This document shows positions 10,401 through 19,085 of a DNA stretch of 64,000 nucleotides, in pieces. The notes under the pieces are model-generated. The model did not search any database and was not told the origin of the DNA. It saw nothing but the letters and a program-made list of their open reading frames with translations. Source of the DNA: Siderastrea radians. Lineage: Eukaryota > Cnidaria > Anthozoa > Scleractinia > Rhizangiidae. The position numbers and the translations under genes were made by a program. Positions within the stretch are counted from its first letter, which is position 1. Each line of letters starts with the position of its first letter. The stretch lies in assembly GCA_964017195.1 (NCBI GenBank), contig OZ024891.1, forward strand, positions 990,694-1,054,693. Reading direction: 5' to 3'.

Positions 10401-10709
10401 ACATTTTTATTTCTGTTGATTTTTTTATTGTGAGTCAAGGCTACTGTGAGTCAAGAGACATTTATTTATGACCATAGTGCAAACTCAGTGTTGTCAGTTT
10501 TTAAAATTTTTTAATTAAAAAAGAGTTGATGTTTTTTACAAATGGTTGTCCGTGTTCTTGCCACGCGGGTGGGGCGCACCTATGTACAATTCAAAAAGTA
10601 AAAAATTGAAAAAATAAAAACTAAAAATGGATATGTACAGTTTGAAAAAATAAAAAATAAAAAATTGGAAAAGCTATGTACAATTCAAAAAGTAAAAAGC
10701 TATGTACAA
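10401..10709. other. AT-rich intergenic spacer with short repeats
   Basis: There is no ORF. Copies of 'gctatgtacaattcaaaaagtaaaaa' and A-rich variants recur between 10580 and 10705. The spacer separates the convergent 9855 and SLOG genes, so it should hold both 3' ends. Confidence 0.6.
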
Positions 10710-11406
10710 TTACAAATGAAAGCCTTCCAGTTCCAGGCGTAATTGATCAATGTTCTCGGGTAGACAGAAGGTGCGATTGAATAAGGCTTGAATTTCGGCT
10801 CGGGTTTTCTCGTCCACATCCCGGGATCCTACCACGGCACTGCTTTGATGAAGGGTGGGCTTTTTGGGTCCCCAAGGGACAAATTGACTGCCAGTGACTA
10901 GGGTGGCGGCATTCTCGTTGACTTGGTAGTAATGGTCCGAGCGGTACCATGATTGACTGGGTATATCAAACAGGTAGACGGGTTTGCCTTGATCCATGGC
11001 CAATTGCACAGTCCAGCCGGTGCCTCCTTTCACGCGTTTATGATCCTGTTCCAAAATGCCAAAGGCATAGATCGTATTGGCTTTTTTGGCAATTTGATAA
11101 TTGCGTTGCAGCAATTGCAGGGTGTAAAAATGACTGGGCATTTTTTTTCCCTAGTTTCTCAGCCGCCTGGTGAAGATGTGGGTTGGCCAACATCAAAACT
11201 TCCACGGTAGAAGGGGTGATGAAAGTGGCTCGAGGATGATTCGGGGGGACCAGGACTTCTACTTGCATCCCAAACTGTTTACCCAGTTCTTCGACGAGTT
11301 CGTCAGTATCTCTGGCTCCCCCGGTGTACACCACATGGCCATAGCCAACCTGGAGTTCCAAGGCATCGAGATCTTGTTCTCCGATCATGTCAATGTCTGG
11401 GGGCAT
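10710..11406 (-). pseudogene. SLOG-fold nucleotide-binding protein, frameshifted at an A8 run
   Basis: Two overlapping minus-strand frames (11406 to about 11140, then 11141-10710) together give the sequence order of a SLOG (LOG/DprA-type Rossmann) domain. An early strand leads into 'YTGGARDTDELVEELG'. A strand ending at conserved prolines follows, then 'RNYQIAKKANTIYAFG', then the signature 'GGTGWTVQLAMDQGKPVYLFD', quoted here only as GGTGWTVQLA and KPVYLFD. The frame changes at a run of eight A residues (minus strand) near 11141-11148. That is either a disabling indel, a sequencing error in a homopolymer, or a slippage site. SLOG proteins bind or process nucleotide-derived ligands. The viral role is unknown. 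Confidence 0.7.
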
Positions 11407-11409
11407 TGC

Positions 11410-11585
11410 TTTGAGAATGACAACTCAGGGACCAAGGGAGCTCCTTAAATAGGGACAACGGACCAATGGGAAGACGACAGGTCCTTAGTTGGATAGGCAA
11501 AAGCTGACTATTGGGAAGATGAGAGGACCTTATATGGGTAGGATAAGCTGACCAATGACAGGTAAGGGTCATGGGTATAAAAAGG
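11410..11585. promoter_or_regulatory. Bidirectional promoter with CCAAT-type repeats
   Basis: The gap between the SLOG start (11406) and the GRF gene holds 'gaccaatgggaag', 'gactattgggaag' and 'gaccaatgacagg' at roughly 50-60 bp spacing, each near AGGACCTT-like text. A plus-strand TATAAAAAGG sits at 11576-11585, 33-42 bp before the ATG at 11618. Confidence 0.6.
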
Positions 11586-11617
11586 CATGGGCGGTAGGGG
11601 TGAAAATCTTGAGCAGG

Positions 11618-12481
11618 ATGTCTGTTGATCGGAAGAGAAAGCAAAGCGTACACCCGGCGGGGAAGACGAAAAAGAAAGAGAATGTGGCCTGTGATCCTGT
11701 GGTATGCGAAGTGGTGGAAGACACCCGAGCTGCGGTGGAAGACATGATGAAAAAATTGAATTATATGGTGGAGCAATCTACACCACCTCCACCATCACCT
11801 CAATTCACATTGACGACCGTGTATGACAAAGATCCCCCCAGTTCGGTGGACTATATGGTATGCCCCTGCCATGATGTGCGTTTGGAGGCCCGAGAATCTC
11901 AAAAAGGATGGAAGTATGTGAAATGTCCCATGCAACCGTGTTTGCTGTTTTGTGGACAAGATCAAGCTCTGGAGTATATGAAAGCCGTGTATAGTCAGCC
12001 TCATGTAGAAGTGTTGGACATGTGGTGTTGTTTGCAATGCTTTTGCCGTGAACCCGCCACGCTTCAACAGAGTCATTCGACCCAGAACCCCGATCGCTTG
12101 TTTCTGAATTGTTCCAAGAAAAAGTGTGGCTTCTTCCGGTGGGCTGATCAACCCTTGGGTCCCAAGTACTGGAGTTGGTTTCATGACCATCCCCCCAAAA
12201 AAGCCGACCAACAAGCTGAACTGCCTTTAGCCACCCGTGATGCTCAAGGATATCCCAAACGTGGAGTAGACATCCCTGGCCCACCCCCTCCAGTCCGAAG
12301 GAAAGAGGATCGACCCCTGACAGATTATGAGAAACAATTGTTACGAGAAATTCAAGATCTCAAGAACCGTCAAGAAATGATGGTGGCCCCAGCTCCACCA
12401 CCCCCTAAGTACAGTGACAGTGTTGAGAACTGGCAGAAAGGTCTAGAGACCATCACCTGTGGACGTCTAGGTCTCTTTTAA
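11618..12481 (+). CDS. Double GRF-type zinc-finger protein
   Basis: I chose the ATG at 11618 rather than 11555 because the TATA box at 11576 lies between them. The product is about 287 residues. It has a basic N-terminus, a Pro-rich linker, and two Cys-rich modules spaced like GRF zinc fingers: CPCHD ... VKCPMQPCLLF, then CLQCFC ... LNCSKKKCGFFRW. The second has the C-x-F-F-x-W ending typical of GRF domains, which bind single-stranded nucleic acid. A Pro-rich tail with a short coiled coil follows ('YEKQLLREIQDLKNRQEM'). A role at replication or recombination intermediates is inference. Confidence 0.65.
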   Translation: MSVDRKRKQSVHPAGKTKKKENVACDPVVCEVVEDTRAAVEDMMKKLNYMVEQSTPPPPSPQFTLTTVYDKDPPSSVDYMVCPCHDVRLEARESQKGWKYVKCPMQPCLLFCGQDQALEYMKAVYSQPHVEVLDMWCCLQCFCREPATLQQSHSTQNPDRLFLNCSKKKCGFFRWADQPLGPKYWSWFHDHPPKKADQQAELPLATRDAQGYPKRGVDIPGPPPPVRRKEDRPLTDYEKQLLREIQDLKNRQEMMVAPAPPPPKYSDSVENWQKGLETITCGRLGLF

Positions 12482-12883
12482 ATGAGAGAACGAATGAAAT
12501 TTTTTTATTTAGTGTGTGTCACCATGGAGTCTGTGTGTTATGCGTGGGATTCTGTCTTGTCCCTGGGGCAATGGCAATGTCATCAAACCCTTTGCCAACT
12601 CTTATATGATCACCAACCCGGTACCAAAATCCCCATTCCCCCTTGTCCCGAGGACACGCATCCTCTCCAGATCTTTGAAGAAACCCACGTCGACCGCAAC
12701 CTGTATCGATGGGTAGTGTTTGTCTTATGGTTAAAAGCTCATCCTTACGCATGGCGATGGTATCGAATCATTCAAAAGGCGCATCCCCACACGGTCCCCA
12801 CCATACCGACCTTATGGGATGAATGCCAAAAAGTATGGCCCCTCGAAAGAGAACCCAACGCAATGTCTCGTCATCATGGTTGA
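12482..12883 (+). CDS. Small Trp-rich protein shared by both Polintons
   Basis: The start may be 12482 or 12524; the second gives MESVCYAWDS and matches the length of the Polinton 2 homologue (53892-54110). Both share a 'LQ(I/A)' segment, a hydrophobic 'YRWVVFVLWLKAHP' stretch (residues about 80-95) and Cys residues in the first third. The function is unknown. Its 3' end overlaps the integrase start by about 60 bp. Confidence 0.55.
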   Translation: MRERMKFFYLVCVTMESVCYAWDSVLSLGQWQCHQTLCQLLYDHQPGTKIPIPPCPEDTHPLQIFEETHVDRNLYRWVVFVLWLKAHPYAWRWYRIIQKAHPHTVPTIPTLWDECQKVWPLEREPNAMSRHHG

Positions 12884-14004
12884 AGAGAACCAAACGCCAT
12901 GTCTCGTCAAGAAGGTTGAAGAGAACCCAACGCAATGTCTCGCAACAATGGTTAAGCCGTTACCATGATCCTAGCGCCCCGGGGAGTTTAGGAGGTGTCC
13001 AACGGTTTGCTAAAGCCCATGGCCTCCCTTTGAAAAAAGCCCAACGGCTCTTGGAACAGGATGTGGGCTACACCTTGCATATACCACGACGTCGTCGTTT
13101 TGCCACCTTACCCGTGGTCGTAGGGGGTTTGGATGATCAATGGGTGGCAGATTTAGTGGAAGTGCAACGTTTGGCCAAACATAATCGGGGTATACGATAC
13201 TTGTTGACCGTCGTGGATGTCTTGTCCAAATACGCGTGGGTCCAACCGTTGAAAACCAAAACCGGCGTGGCGTTGGTCCGAGCCTTTGAGAAGATTGTGA
13301 GACAACGACGCCAACCTAATCGATTGCAAACGGATCGAGGGAAAGAATTTTACAATCGGACCTTTCAACGATGGGTCGACGAGCAAGGCATCAAACATTT
13401 TTCCACCGAAGGGGATGCGAAAGCCAGTGTGGTGGAACGATTTAACCGTACCTTGAAAGAACGGCTGTACCGTTATTTGACCACTGCCAACACCTTACGC
13501 TTTGACGATGTCTTACCCGAGTTGGTGCAAGGCTATAATGCTACCCGTCATCGAAGTATTGGTATGGCCCCCCAAGACGTGACGTGGGACAACGAAGAGG
13601 CTGTGTGGAAACGATTGTACAGCCAACGATTGAAAGGGCAGAAAAAACCTAAATTCAAAGTGGGGGATCATGTACGTCTCAACACGATTCATCGTACCTT
13701 TGAAAAAGGGTAACTACCCGGTTGGACCGAAGAAGTGTTTGTCGTGCATCGTGTGATCCCGGGCCCTGTACCCACGTATAAGATTCGTGAATGGGATGAT
13801 ATCCCCGTCCAAGGTACGTTTTATGAAGAGGATTTACAAAAAGTCCATGTCTCCGATGTGTTTCCCATCGAAAAGGTACTTAAGCGACAAAAAGATCGTT
13901 GGTTGGTCAAGTGGAAAGGGTGGCCAGACAAGTACAATAGTTGGATTGCTCGTGGAGACGTGACGTCCCTTCGCCCACGCAAACGACGCCGACGACGCCA
14001 CTAA
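12823..14004 (+). pseudogene. int: Retrovirus-like integrase with chromodomain, one in-frame stop
   Basis: The family is the Polinton integrase (RVE superfamily). The catalytic core shows D in 'WVADLVEV', D in 'LQTDRGKEF' and E in 'SVVERFNRTLK', with 33 residues between the last two. A C-terminal chromodomain follows ('VFPIEKVLKRQ', 'WLVKWKGWPDKYNSWI'), then an Arg-rich tail. A TAA at 13711-13713 separates the core from the chromodomain in the same frame, so the full protein is not made from this copy. The N-terminus is three 12-residue repeats (KRTQRNVSSSWL-like; 36-bp DNA repeat), an odd feature that may have displaced the original start. No HHCC zinc module is visible. Confidence 0.9.
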
Positions 14005-14047
14005 AAAAATAACGTTCGTCCCCAACTCTTCGTTTTACGTGACGTTG

Positions 14048-15052
14048 ATGAGTCATGCGAGTACCAAGGAGTTTCCTGGGAACAAGAGCCATCATTTCAG
14101 AAACCGATTGCCTAAACCCATTCGATTTGTCGGACGAGGATGGATGGTGGGCATGGTGAGTTTATCCTTACCTACCATTCCTGTGATAGCGGAAGAAGGA
14201 GGAGTGGGCGATTCCCATCCTCTGTTGTACGTACGATGGCACGAACGGGTGCATGACACAGACGATCAAGGGGACGACGTGTGGTACCATGAACGTCGCG
14301 AACTCACTGTCTACGGTCGAGATATGAGAAAGGAGATGGCCTCGTCGACGGGATCGCATTTTTTTCATCAACTGGTGTATCGTTACGAGCAAAGCCGGGC
14401 GAAACAAACCGCCCCCAAAAACAAATGGACAGAGGACAATGGCGTCAAATTGTACCCGACCTTTGAATGGACCTCCGAAGGGGATTTGTTATTGAATACC
14501 ACCAATGTGGATTACAAACGACAAGTGGCGCATGTGTCATGGGGTAAAAGCTTGGCCCTGAAAATGGGATGGATTGAACAAGTGTCCCCCGGCCAGTATC
14601 GATTGGGTCCGAATCTCTTGCAAGAATTTCAAGGCATTTCCACCATTCCCACCCCGACGGATGTCCGCGATGCCGGCAACAAACCCATCTTTTGGAAAGT
14701 GGAGGGGGATTATGTGAAGTTGAGTCTATCGTGCCCTTGGCGGTTTGTGAATTTGAACGAGACCTTTCGTCCCTCGTCGGAATTTGCTCCGACGCGTCCT
14801 TTGCACGTGTATTGCGATGTAGGGACCAGTAGCATGGTAGGGGGTCGCATCACCGATCTCTTACGAGAAATCAAGTACCAGCCTCAAAACACCACGCACT
14901 TTGAACCTCGACATATTCAATATGTCCCGGTACGCACTGAAGTGGTGGAAATCGTGGAAACCCAGATGGCCGAAACTAATGGGGATCTAGTGAAATTTGG
15001 CGAAGGGCGTACCCTCCTAACCCTCCACTTTAAAAGGGAAGTGGTGGTGTGA
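14048..15052 (+). CDS. Penton-like minor capsid protein B
   Basis: The frame is open from 14039 and the first ATG is at 14048. Relative to its paralogues the product lacks the opening 'MSFYVT': bases 14030-14047 still read SFYVTL, but the expected ATG before them reads tct. The rest keeps the family layout: 'GRGWMVGMVSLSLP', 'ALKMGWI', 'RLGPNLLQEF', 'LHVYCDVG', 'GRITDLLREI', 'VKFGEG'. The function is a minor capsid protein by family. The homologue in Polinton 2 runs off the window at 63996. Confidence 0.75.
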   Translation: MSHASTKEFPGNKSHHFRNRLPKPIRFVGRGWMVGMVSLSLPTIPVIAEEGGVGDSHPLLYVRWHERVHDTDDQGDDVWYHERRELTVYGRDMRKEMASSTGSHFFHQLVYRYEQSRAKQTAPKNKWTEDNGVKLYPTFEWTSEGDLLLNTTNVDYKRQVAHVSWGKSLALKMGWIEQVSPGQYRLGPNLLQEFQGISTIPTPTDVRDAGNKPIFWKVEGDYVKLSLSCPWRFVNLNETFRPSSEFAPTRPLHVYCDVGTSSMVGGRITDLLREIKYQPQNTTHFEPRHIQYVPVRTEVVEIVETQMAETNGDLVKFGEGRTLLTLHFKREVVV

Positions 15053-15068
15053 AGAAGAAGAAGAGAAA

Positions 15069-16101
15069 ATGTCGTTCTACGTGACGTTACCCAGTCATGC
15101 CAACCGACGTGAATTTCCCAACAACCAAGCCAATTCCTTCAAGATTCGTCTACCTCAACCGTGGATGGCAAGTGGGTTTGAGTGCCATTTCCTTACCAGA
15201 TGCTCGCGTCAATTTGTACGAGTTGGTCAAAAAAGACGGCTACATCATCTCGACATCCTGGGACCAAACCTATCCCAAACCGGGTGGAAAAGACGGGGAA
15301 ATGGCCACGCAAGTAGACAGTGCGCAAACCCTCATCAATGACGTGAAATACTTGGATTGGGTGGTGGATGGCGTGAGTTTCATGAAAGCCACCATTACTC
15401 ACTTGGAACAACGACGTATGGAAACGGTGATTCAAGGTGGTCGGTTTGTCAACGATCAAGGCAAACACATGTACGTCAAGTTTCGTTGGGAAGGCGAGGA
15501 TCTGCTCATCGACAACACGAATGTCTGCCATTGCAGCACCGACACACCAGCCCTGTACATCTACACCAAGTTAGCACTCAAGATGGGATGGTTACGTAAA
15601 ATAAGCAGTGGGTTGATTTTGGGACCGAACTTACAGCAAGAATTCATGGGGGATCAAATCCCCAACATGACAAATCCCATTAACAACGATTGGAATGATG
15701 TGGACGACGATCAGCACAACCCGGTCTTTTGGACGGTGCGTTCGTTTATGCCGGATTATTTACGATTGAGTATGAGTTGTAATTGGCGTTTCACGAACTT
15801 GAATGTGGCGTTTCGTTCGGTGGTGGGCGACCCTTCGCGATCGTTGCACGTGTACTCCGACGTGGCAGGAAGTATGATGGTGGGCAATCGCGTGACCGAT
15901 TTGTTACGTGAAATCCAGTACAAGCGACAAGGACGAGGCACCCTGTATTTTGAACCGTTGCACATTCAATACATGTCTCTTCGTAACGAGGTGGTGGAAA
16001 TGATTCACGTTCAAGTAGCCGAAACGATTGGTAGAGGAGGAGACTTGGTCAAGTTTGGTGAAGGCCATACCATTGTCACGTTACACTTCAAAAAGACATA
16101 A
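15069..16101 (+). pseudogene. Penton-like minor capsid protein C, 17-nt deletion
   Basis: The natural start (MSFYVTLPSH) is at 15069. Compared with the intact Polinton 2 copy (63542-62493), 17 nt are missing just after the CAACCG at about 15158-15163. The frame shifts there and the start-proximal 30 codons no longer read into the rest. The downstream frame (to 16101) keeps the family features 'GWQVGLSAISLP', 'LALKMGWLRK', 'LILGPNLQQEFMG', 'LHVYSDVAGSMMVGN' and 'LVKFGEGHT'. An alternative ATG at 15097 would give a product with an altered N-terminus. Confidence 0.85.
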
Positions 16102-16145
16102 AAAGGGGAGGACTTGACAAAGGGAGTGTCCAATCAGCAACAAAG

Positions 16146-16334
16146 ATGCCCAAGACAAGAGTGCGTCGAACGAGACGAAGAAGAAGACAACGAGGGGGTT
16201 TATTCCCACTTGCCGCCCTCATTCCAGCCTTGATCGCTGGAGGAAAAGCCGTGGCGTTGGGTGCCGCGGGTGGTGCAGCGAGTTACGGGGCTAAAAAAGG
16301 GTTGGAAGCCGCTTTTCGGAAAAAACGACGATGA
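16146..16334 (+). CDS. pX-like small core peptide with RGG junction
   Basis: The 62-residue product has an Arg-rich head (residues 5-17), then QRGG, then a hydrophobic Ala/Gly-rich segment ('LFPLAALIPALIAGGKAVAL') and a basic tail. This architecture resembles adenovirus pX (mu) and pVI-type peptides and adintovirus pX calls. The GG pair is a likely adenain-type cleavage site; P4 is Gln rather than the Met/Ile/Leu preferred by adenovirus protease. Polinton 2 has an intact copy (62459-62268) and a second truncated relic near 51311. Confidence 0.7.
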   Translation: MPKTRVRRTRRRRRQRGGLFPLAALIPALIAGGKAVALGAAGGAASYGAKKGLEAAFRKKRR

Positions 16335-16340
16335 TGACGG

Positions 16341-16348
16341 TATAAAAA
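16341..16348 (+). promoter_or_regulatory. TATA box for the 16411 gene
   Basis: TATAAAAA lies 63 bp before the conserved ATG at 16411, in the gap after the pX-like gene. The same box occurs on the minus strand of Polinton 2 near 62258-62265. Confidence 0.5.
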
Positions 16349-16410
16349 GAGACGAGTCCTGTGACACAAACAAAACGTGATCCTTGGTAACGCGTGAAGA
16401 GTACAGTACG

Positions 16411-16746
16411 ATGCGTGGGGGAAGTTTGACACGATTTCGGACAGACGAGTGGTATGATCAACATGGTCAAAGTGGAAAAGGGTTGGTGACGGATTTCTTG
16501 CGTGGGGGGTTCCAAGGCCTTAAAAGCACGCGAAATCCTTTAAAATTGCCTAGTAATATCAAGAGAGGATTGGAAACGGGTTTGACACGAGGTATCAAAC
16601 GCAAAGCCGAAGACGTCATTAAAAAAGAAATCACCAAACAAGCCAAGAAAGCTTTGAGCCATAAGAACGTGAAAGAAGCCGTGCGTGTGGCCAGTGCTTT
16701 GTTTCCCAAACAAACTAAACGTGCGCGAGATATTTTTGGAGTGTGA
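16411..16746 (+). CDS. Basic virion protein beginning MRGGS
   Basis: I chose ATG 16411 because the Polinton 2 homologue (62203-61877) starts at the same residue and an in-frame ATG at 16384 has no counterpart there. The 111-residue product starts 'MRGGSLTRFRTDEWYDQHG', has a second 'FLRGGFQGL', and ends in a Lys/Arg-rich helix plus 'ARDIFGV'. Two xRGG motifs and high basicity suit a pre-core or pVI-like capsid protein processed by the viral protease. That function is inference. Confidence 0.65.
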   Translation: MRGGSLTRFRTDEWYDQHGQSGKGLVTDFLRGGFQGLKSTRNPLKLPSNIKRGLETGLTRGIKRKAEDVIKKEITKQAKKALSHKNVKEAVRVASALFPKQTKRARDIFGV

Positions 16747-16751
16747 AAAAC

Positions 16752-16982
16752 ATGGAACCCGTGCATTCACGACCTCGACGGATTCGTAGTAATCGAGGGT
16801 TGTCTCAATGGGGAGGACTGTATCCTTTTTGGAAACTCATGCGACGACAACGTGGTGGATGGTTGAGTCCCGAGGTGATGAGAGTCCCCGGGTTTGATTT
16901 GAGACAACGCTTAGCACGACGACGCTATAAAAACCCCTCACGACGACGGGGTACCACCACTCGACGACGACGACGACGTTAA
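16752..16982 (+). CDS. Arg-rich core protein with RQRGGW junction
   Basis: The Polinton 2 homologue begins at the Met equivalent to 16752 (MEPVHSRPRR / MDPVPSRPRR). The 76-residue product has a basic head, a central 'LMRRQRGGWLSPEVMRVPGF' with a GG pair, and a tail of repeated Arg. It is probably DNA-condensing. It overlaps the next TATA box (16926-16933) and ends 2 bp before the major capsid ATG. Confidence 0.65.
   Translation: MEPVHSRPRRIRSNRGLSQWGGLYPFWKLMRRQRGGWLSPEVMRVPGFDLRQRLARRRYKNPSRRRGTTTRRRRRR
16926..16933 (+). promoter_or_regulatory. TATA box of the major capsid gene inside the previous ORF
   Basis: TATAAAAA lies 52-59 bp before the major capsid ATG at 16985 and within the coding sequence of the Arg-rich protein. 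Confidence 0.45.
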
Positions 16983-16984
16983 AC

Positions 16985-18385
16985 ATGCCTGACGTGAGTA
17001 CGCAAACCGCCCCGGCTCACGCGCGTTCCGAAGGGACCGTCAACCCCGCGTTACGGATTTTCAAGGTGCCACCGACCGACATTAGCATCAATGCCTATCG
17101 CATGGTCACCATCCAACCCACCACCACGGGTATCAATCCTATGGAATTCATTGTGCCAGGGTTGGACGATTTTGTGGATTTGGGACGCAGTTACTTTACC
17201 ATGGAATTGAGTTTGAAAAAGGATGACAACGGGAACTTGGTGGCCGCGGAGAAATTGTGGCCCGTCAACAATTTGGCCTATTCCATCATCAAGCAAATTG
17301 ACTTGCAGTTGAATGGCACGTTGATTAGTCCTCAATCCGACACCTATCATTACAAAGCTTACCTAGAAACCTTGCTGAATTATGACCGAGAAGATGGCAA
17401 GACTGTATTGGGACCCCAAGGCTGGTTCAATCAAGTGGATTCCCCACCCCAATGGACCAACAACAACACCAACAGTACCACACCGCATGCAGATTGGCGT
17501 AATCTCAGTGCCAATCACAAAGGAGCCTTGGCTGCCATGAAAGCCGAAACCGCCAAGTATGCTGATGGTGTCACTCACAGTCTAGTGTTTACCCCCCACT
17601 TGGAAGTCTTTCACACTGGCAAATTGTTGGTGCCTGGCATAGAAATCAAGATGAAATTTCATTTCAATGGCCCGAACCTGTTTATGAATGGAATAGCTCT
17701 AGCTGCCCGCTTACTGGAAGGCGATGTCAAACTACGGTTTCATCTATGTCAACTGCGTTTGAATGACGCTATCTACAGGAGTTTGTCTAGCAAAAGACAC
17801 AATGAAGGCGAAGTGGCTGCTTACCCGACCGTCCGTAGTGAAATCCGGACTTTCAGCATGCAAAACAACCTGGTCCGCTTTGATATCCCTAACCTGTTTC
17901 AAAACAGAATACCTGACCGATTGATTGTGGGGTTGTTGGACAGCCGAGCCTTCAATGGAGATGTGACCCGAGATCCTTTCTGTTTCCAGAAATTTGGGCT
18001 GACGTCCATTAAACAGATTGTCAAAGGAGAAGAATACCCTTATGAAACCCTACAGTTAGTGCACAACAATGGCACCCGAGATAATCTAGGCTACTTCCGT
18101 TTTATGCAAGCCAGTGGTGCCTGGTGTAAAAAGAAAGGCAATATGGTAGAACTGCTGGATTGGGGCCGAGCTAAAAATTGTACCTTGTACATGTTTGACA
18201 ATGTAGCCAATGGATGTGCTGACAGTCAAAACCTCAACCCCAAGCAAACGGGAGATTTACAACTGGTCTTGGAATTTGGAGCTGCACCCGGTGTCAATAT
18301 AACCGTACTCGTGTATGGGGAATTTGAGAACTTGCTGGGGATTGACCAGAACGGAGCCGTGTTGTATAACATTTACCAACACTAA
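16985..18385 (+). CDS. Major capsid protein (double jelly-roll, hexon-like)
   Basis: The 466-residue product is the Polinton major capsid protein by position and content. It has the early 'LRIFKVPPTDISI', the strand pattern 'NPMEFIVPGLDDFVDLG', 'LHLEVFHTGKLLVPG'-like text in the middle and 'NITVLVYGEFENLLG' at the end, with length near the family's usual 450-500. Such proteins form trimeric capsomers with two jelly rolls. Polinton 2 carries a close homologue (61638-60211). No lesion is visible, so this is one of the intact virion genes. It lies directly before the protease. Confidence 0.85.
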   Translation: MPDVSTQTAPAHARSEGTVNPALRIFKVPPTDISINAYRMVTIQPTTTGINPMEFIVPGLDDFVDLGRSYFTMELSLKKDDNGNLVAAEKLWPVNNLAYSIIKQIDLQLNGTLISPQSDTYHYKAYLETLLNYDREDGKTVLGPQGWFNQVDSPPQWTNNNTNSTTPHADWRNLSANHKGALAAMKAETAKYADGVTHSLVFTPHLEVFHTGKLLVPGIEIKMKFHFNGPNLFMNGIALAARLLEGDVKLRFHLCQLRLNDAIYRSLSSKRHNEGEVAAYPTVRSEIRTFSMQNNLVRFDIPNLFQNRIPDRLIVGLLDSRAFNGDVTRDPFCFQKFGLTSIKQIVKGEEYPYETLQLVHNNGTRDNLGYFRFMQASGAWCKKKGNMVELLDWGRAKNCTLYMFDNVANGCADSQNLNPKQTGDLQLVLEFGAAPGVNITVLVYGEFENLLGIDQNGAVLYNIYQH

Positions 18386-18389
18386 AGAA

Positions 18390-18929
18390 ATGGAACATGT
18401 GGCCTTGAATAATGTGCAGTTGGATTATTTAGCCCGAGACGACCCCCAATTGAACCCTGTCTTTTACGGGACGGTGGCCTGTGATCGTTTACCCAAGAGT
18501 CCTGTCAAGACCACTTCGCAAGGGTACATTGTGAATACAGACCCGCACGATCAACCCGGACAACATTGGTTAGCGGTGTGGACGGATGGAAATGTGTGTG
18601 AAGTCCTCGATAGTTATGCCTTGCACTTGGACACGTACGTGCAAGCCACCCCGTTACGAGATTGGATCGTGCAACATTGGAAGTATGTGGTGACCAATGG
18701 CAAGTCCCTCCAAGCCATTTCAAGCAAGAGTTGTGGTGATTACGCCTTGTTGTATTTGAAAGCCAAGGCCCGTGGACGGACCTTGCAAGCGTTTTTAAAT
18801 GAGTTTTCGGATCATGATTACGTAAGCAATGACCATCAAGCTGGTCAACGCCTTCAACAATTGATTGTAGGTCAAGAAGCGAGATGGTATCAACTTTGTT
18901 GTCACCCGTATCATCAATGTAATTGTTAA
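18390..18929 (+). CDS. Adenain-type maturation cysteine protease
   Basis: I chose the ATG at 18390, which aligns with the Polinton 2 start. The 179-residue product has the C5-peptidase order His, acidic residue, Cys: His in 'GQHWLAVW', Asp in 'CEVLDSYA', Gln/Asn region, and Cys in 'SKSCGDYALLYL'. The family matures adenovirus and Polinton virion precursors at GG-type sites, and several proteins here carry RGG motifs that could be substrates. It starts 2 bp after the capsid stop region and is followed by AATAAA at 18929-18934. Confidence 0.85.
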   Translation: MEHVALNNVQLDYLARDDPQLNPVFYGTVACDRLPKSPVKTTSQGYIVNTDPHDQPGQHWLAVWTDGNVCEVLDSYALHLDTYVQATPLRDWIVQHWKYVVTNGKSLQAISSKSCGDYALLYLKAKARGRTLQAFLNEFSDHDYVSNDHQAGQRLQQLIVGQEARWYQLCCHPYHQCNC

Positions 18930-18961
18930 ATAAAAAAGTTCGTTGGAAAAAACATTGTGTC

Positions 18962-19046
18962 GGAGTCGTAGCTCAGTCGGTAGAGCCTTTGGATCCCCCC
19001 GAAAAAATTAGGAGGTCGTGCGTGGGTTCGAGTCCCACCGACTCCA
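18962..19046 (+). tRNA. tRNA-like RNA gene between protease and ATPase
   Basis: The 7-bp acceptor stem GGAGTCG/CGACTCC, an A-box/D-arm 'TAGCTCAGTCGGTAGAGC' and a B-box/T-arm 'GTGGGTTCGAGTCCCAC' are perfect. A T9 run at 19060-19068 fits a Pol III terminator. The anticodon region is abnormal: C/G-rich and A-rich text of the two copies does not form a clean 5-bp anticodon stem by eye, and total length is 85 nt (82 in Polinton 2). It may be a tRNA with an intron, a class II tRNA, or a Pol III RNA that only borrows a tRNA shape. Conservation in Polinton 2 (59537-59618) argues for function. Confidence 0.7.
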
Positions 19047-19085
19047 ATAAAAAGGTGCCTTTTTTTTTAAAGGGGTATTATCATC

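Noticed and set aside
11141..11148. Programmed frameshift at the A8 run
   Set aside because: Possible in principle, but no conserved stimulatory structure was seen and no second copy is in the window; kept only as an alternative to decay.
11795..12284. Minus-strand ORFs opposite the GRF gene
   Set aside because: They are shadows; composition and lack of motifs give no support.
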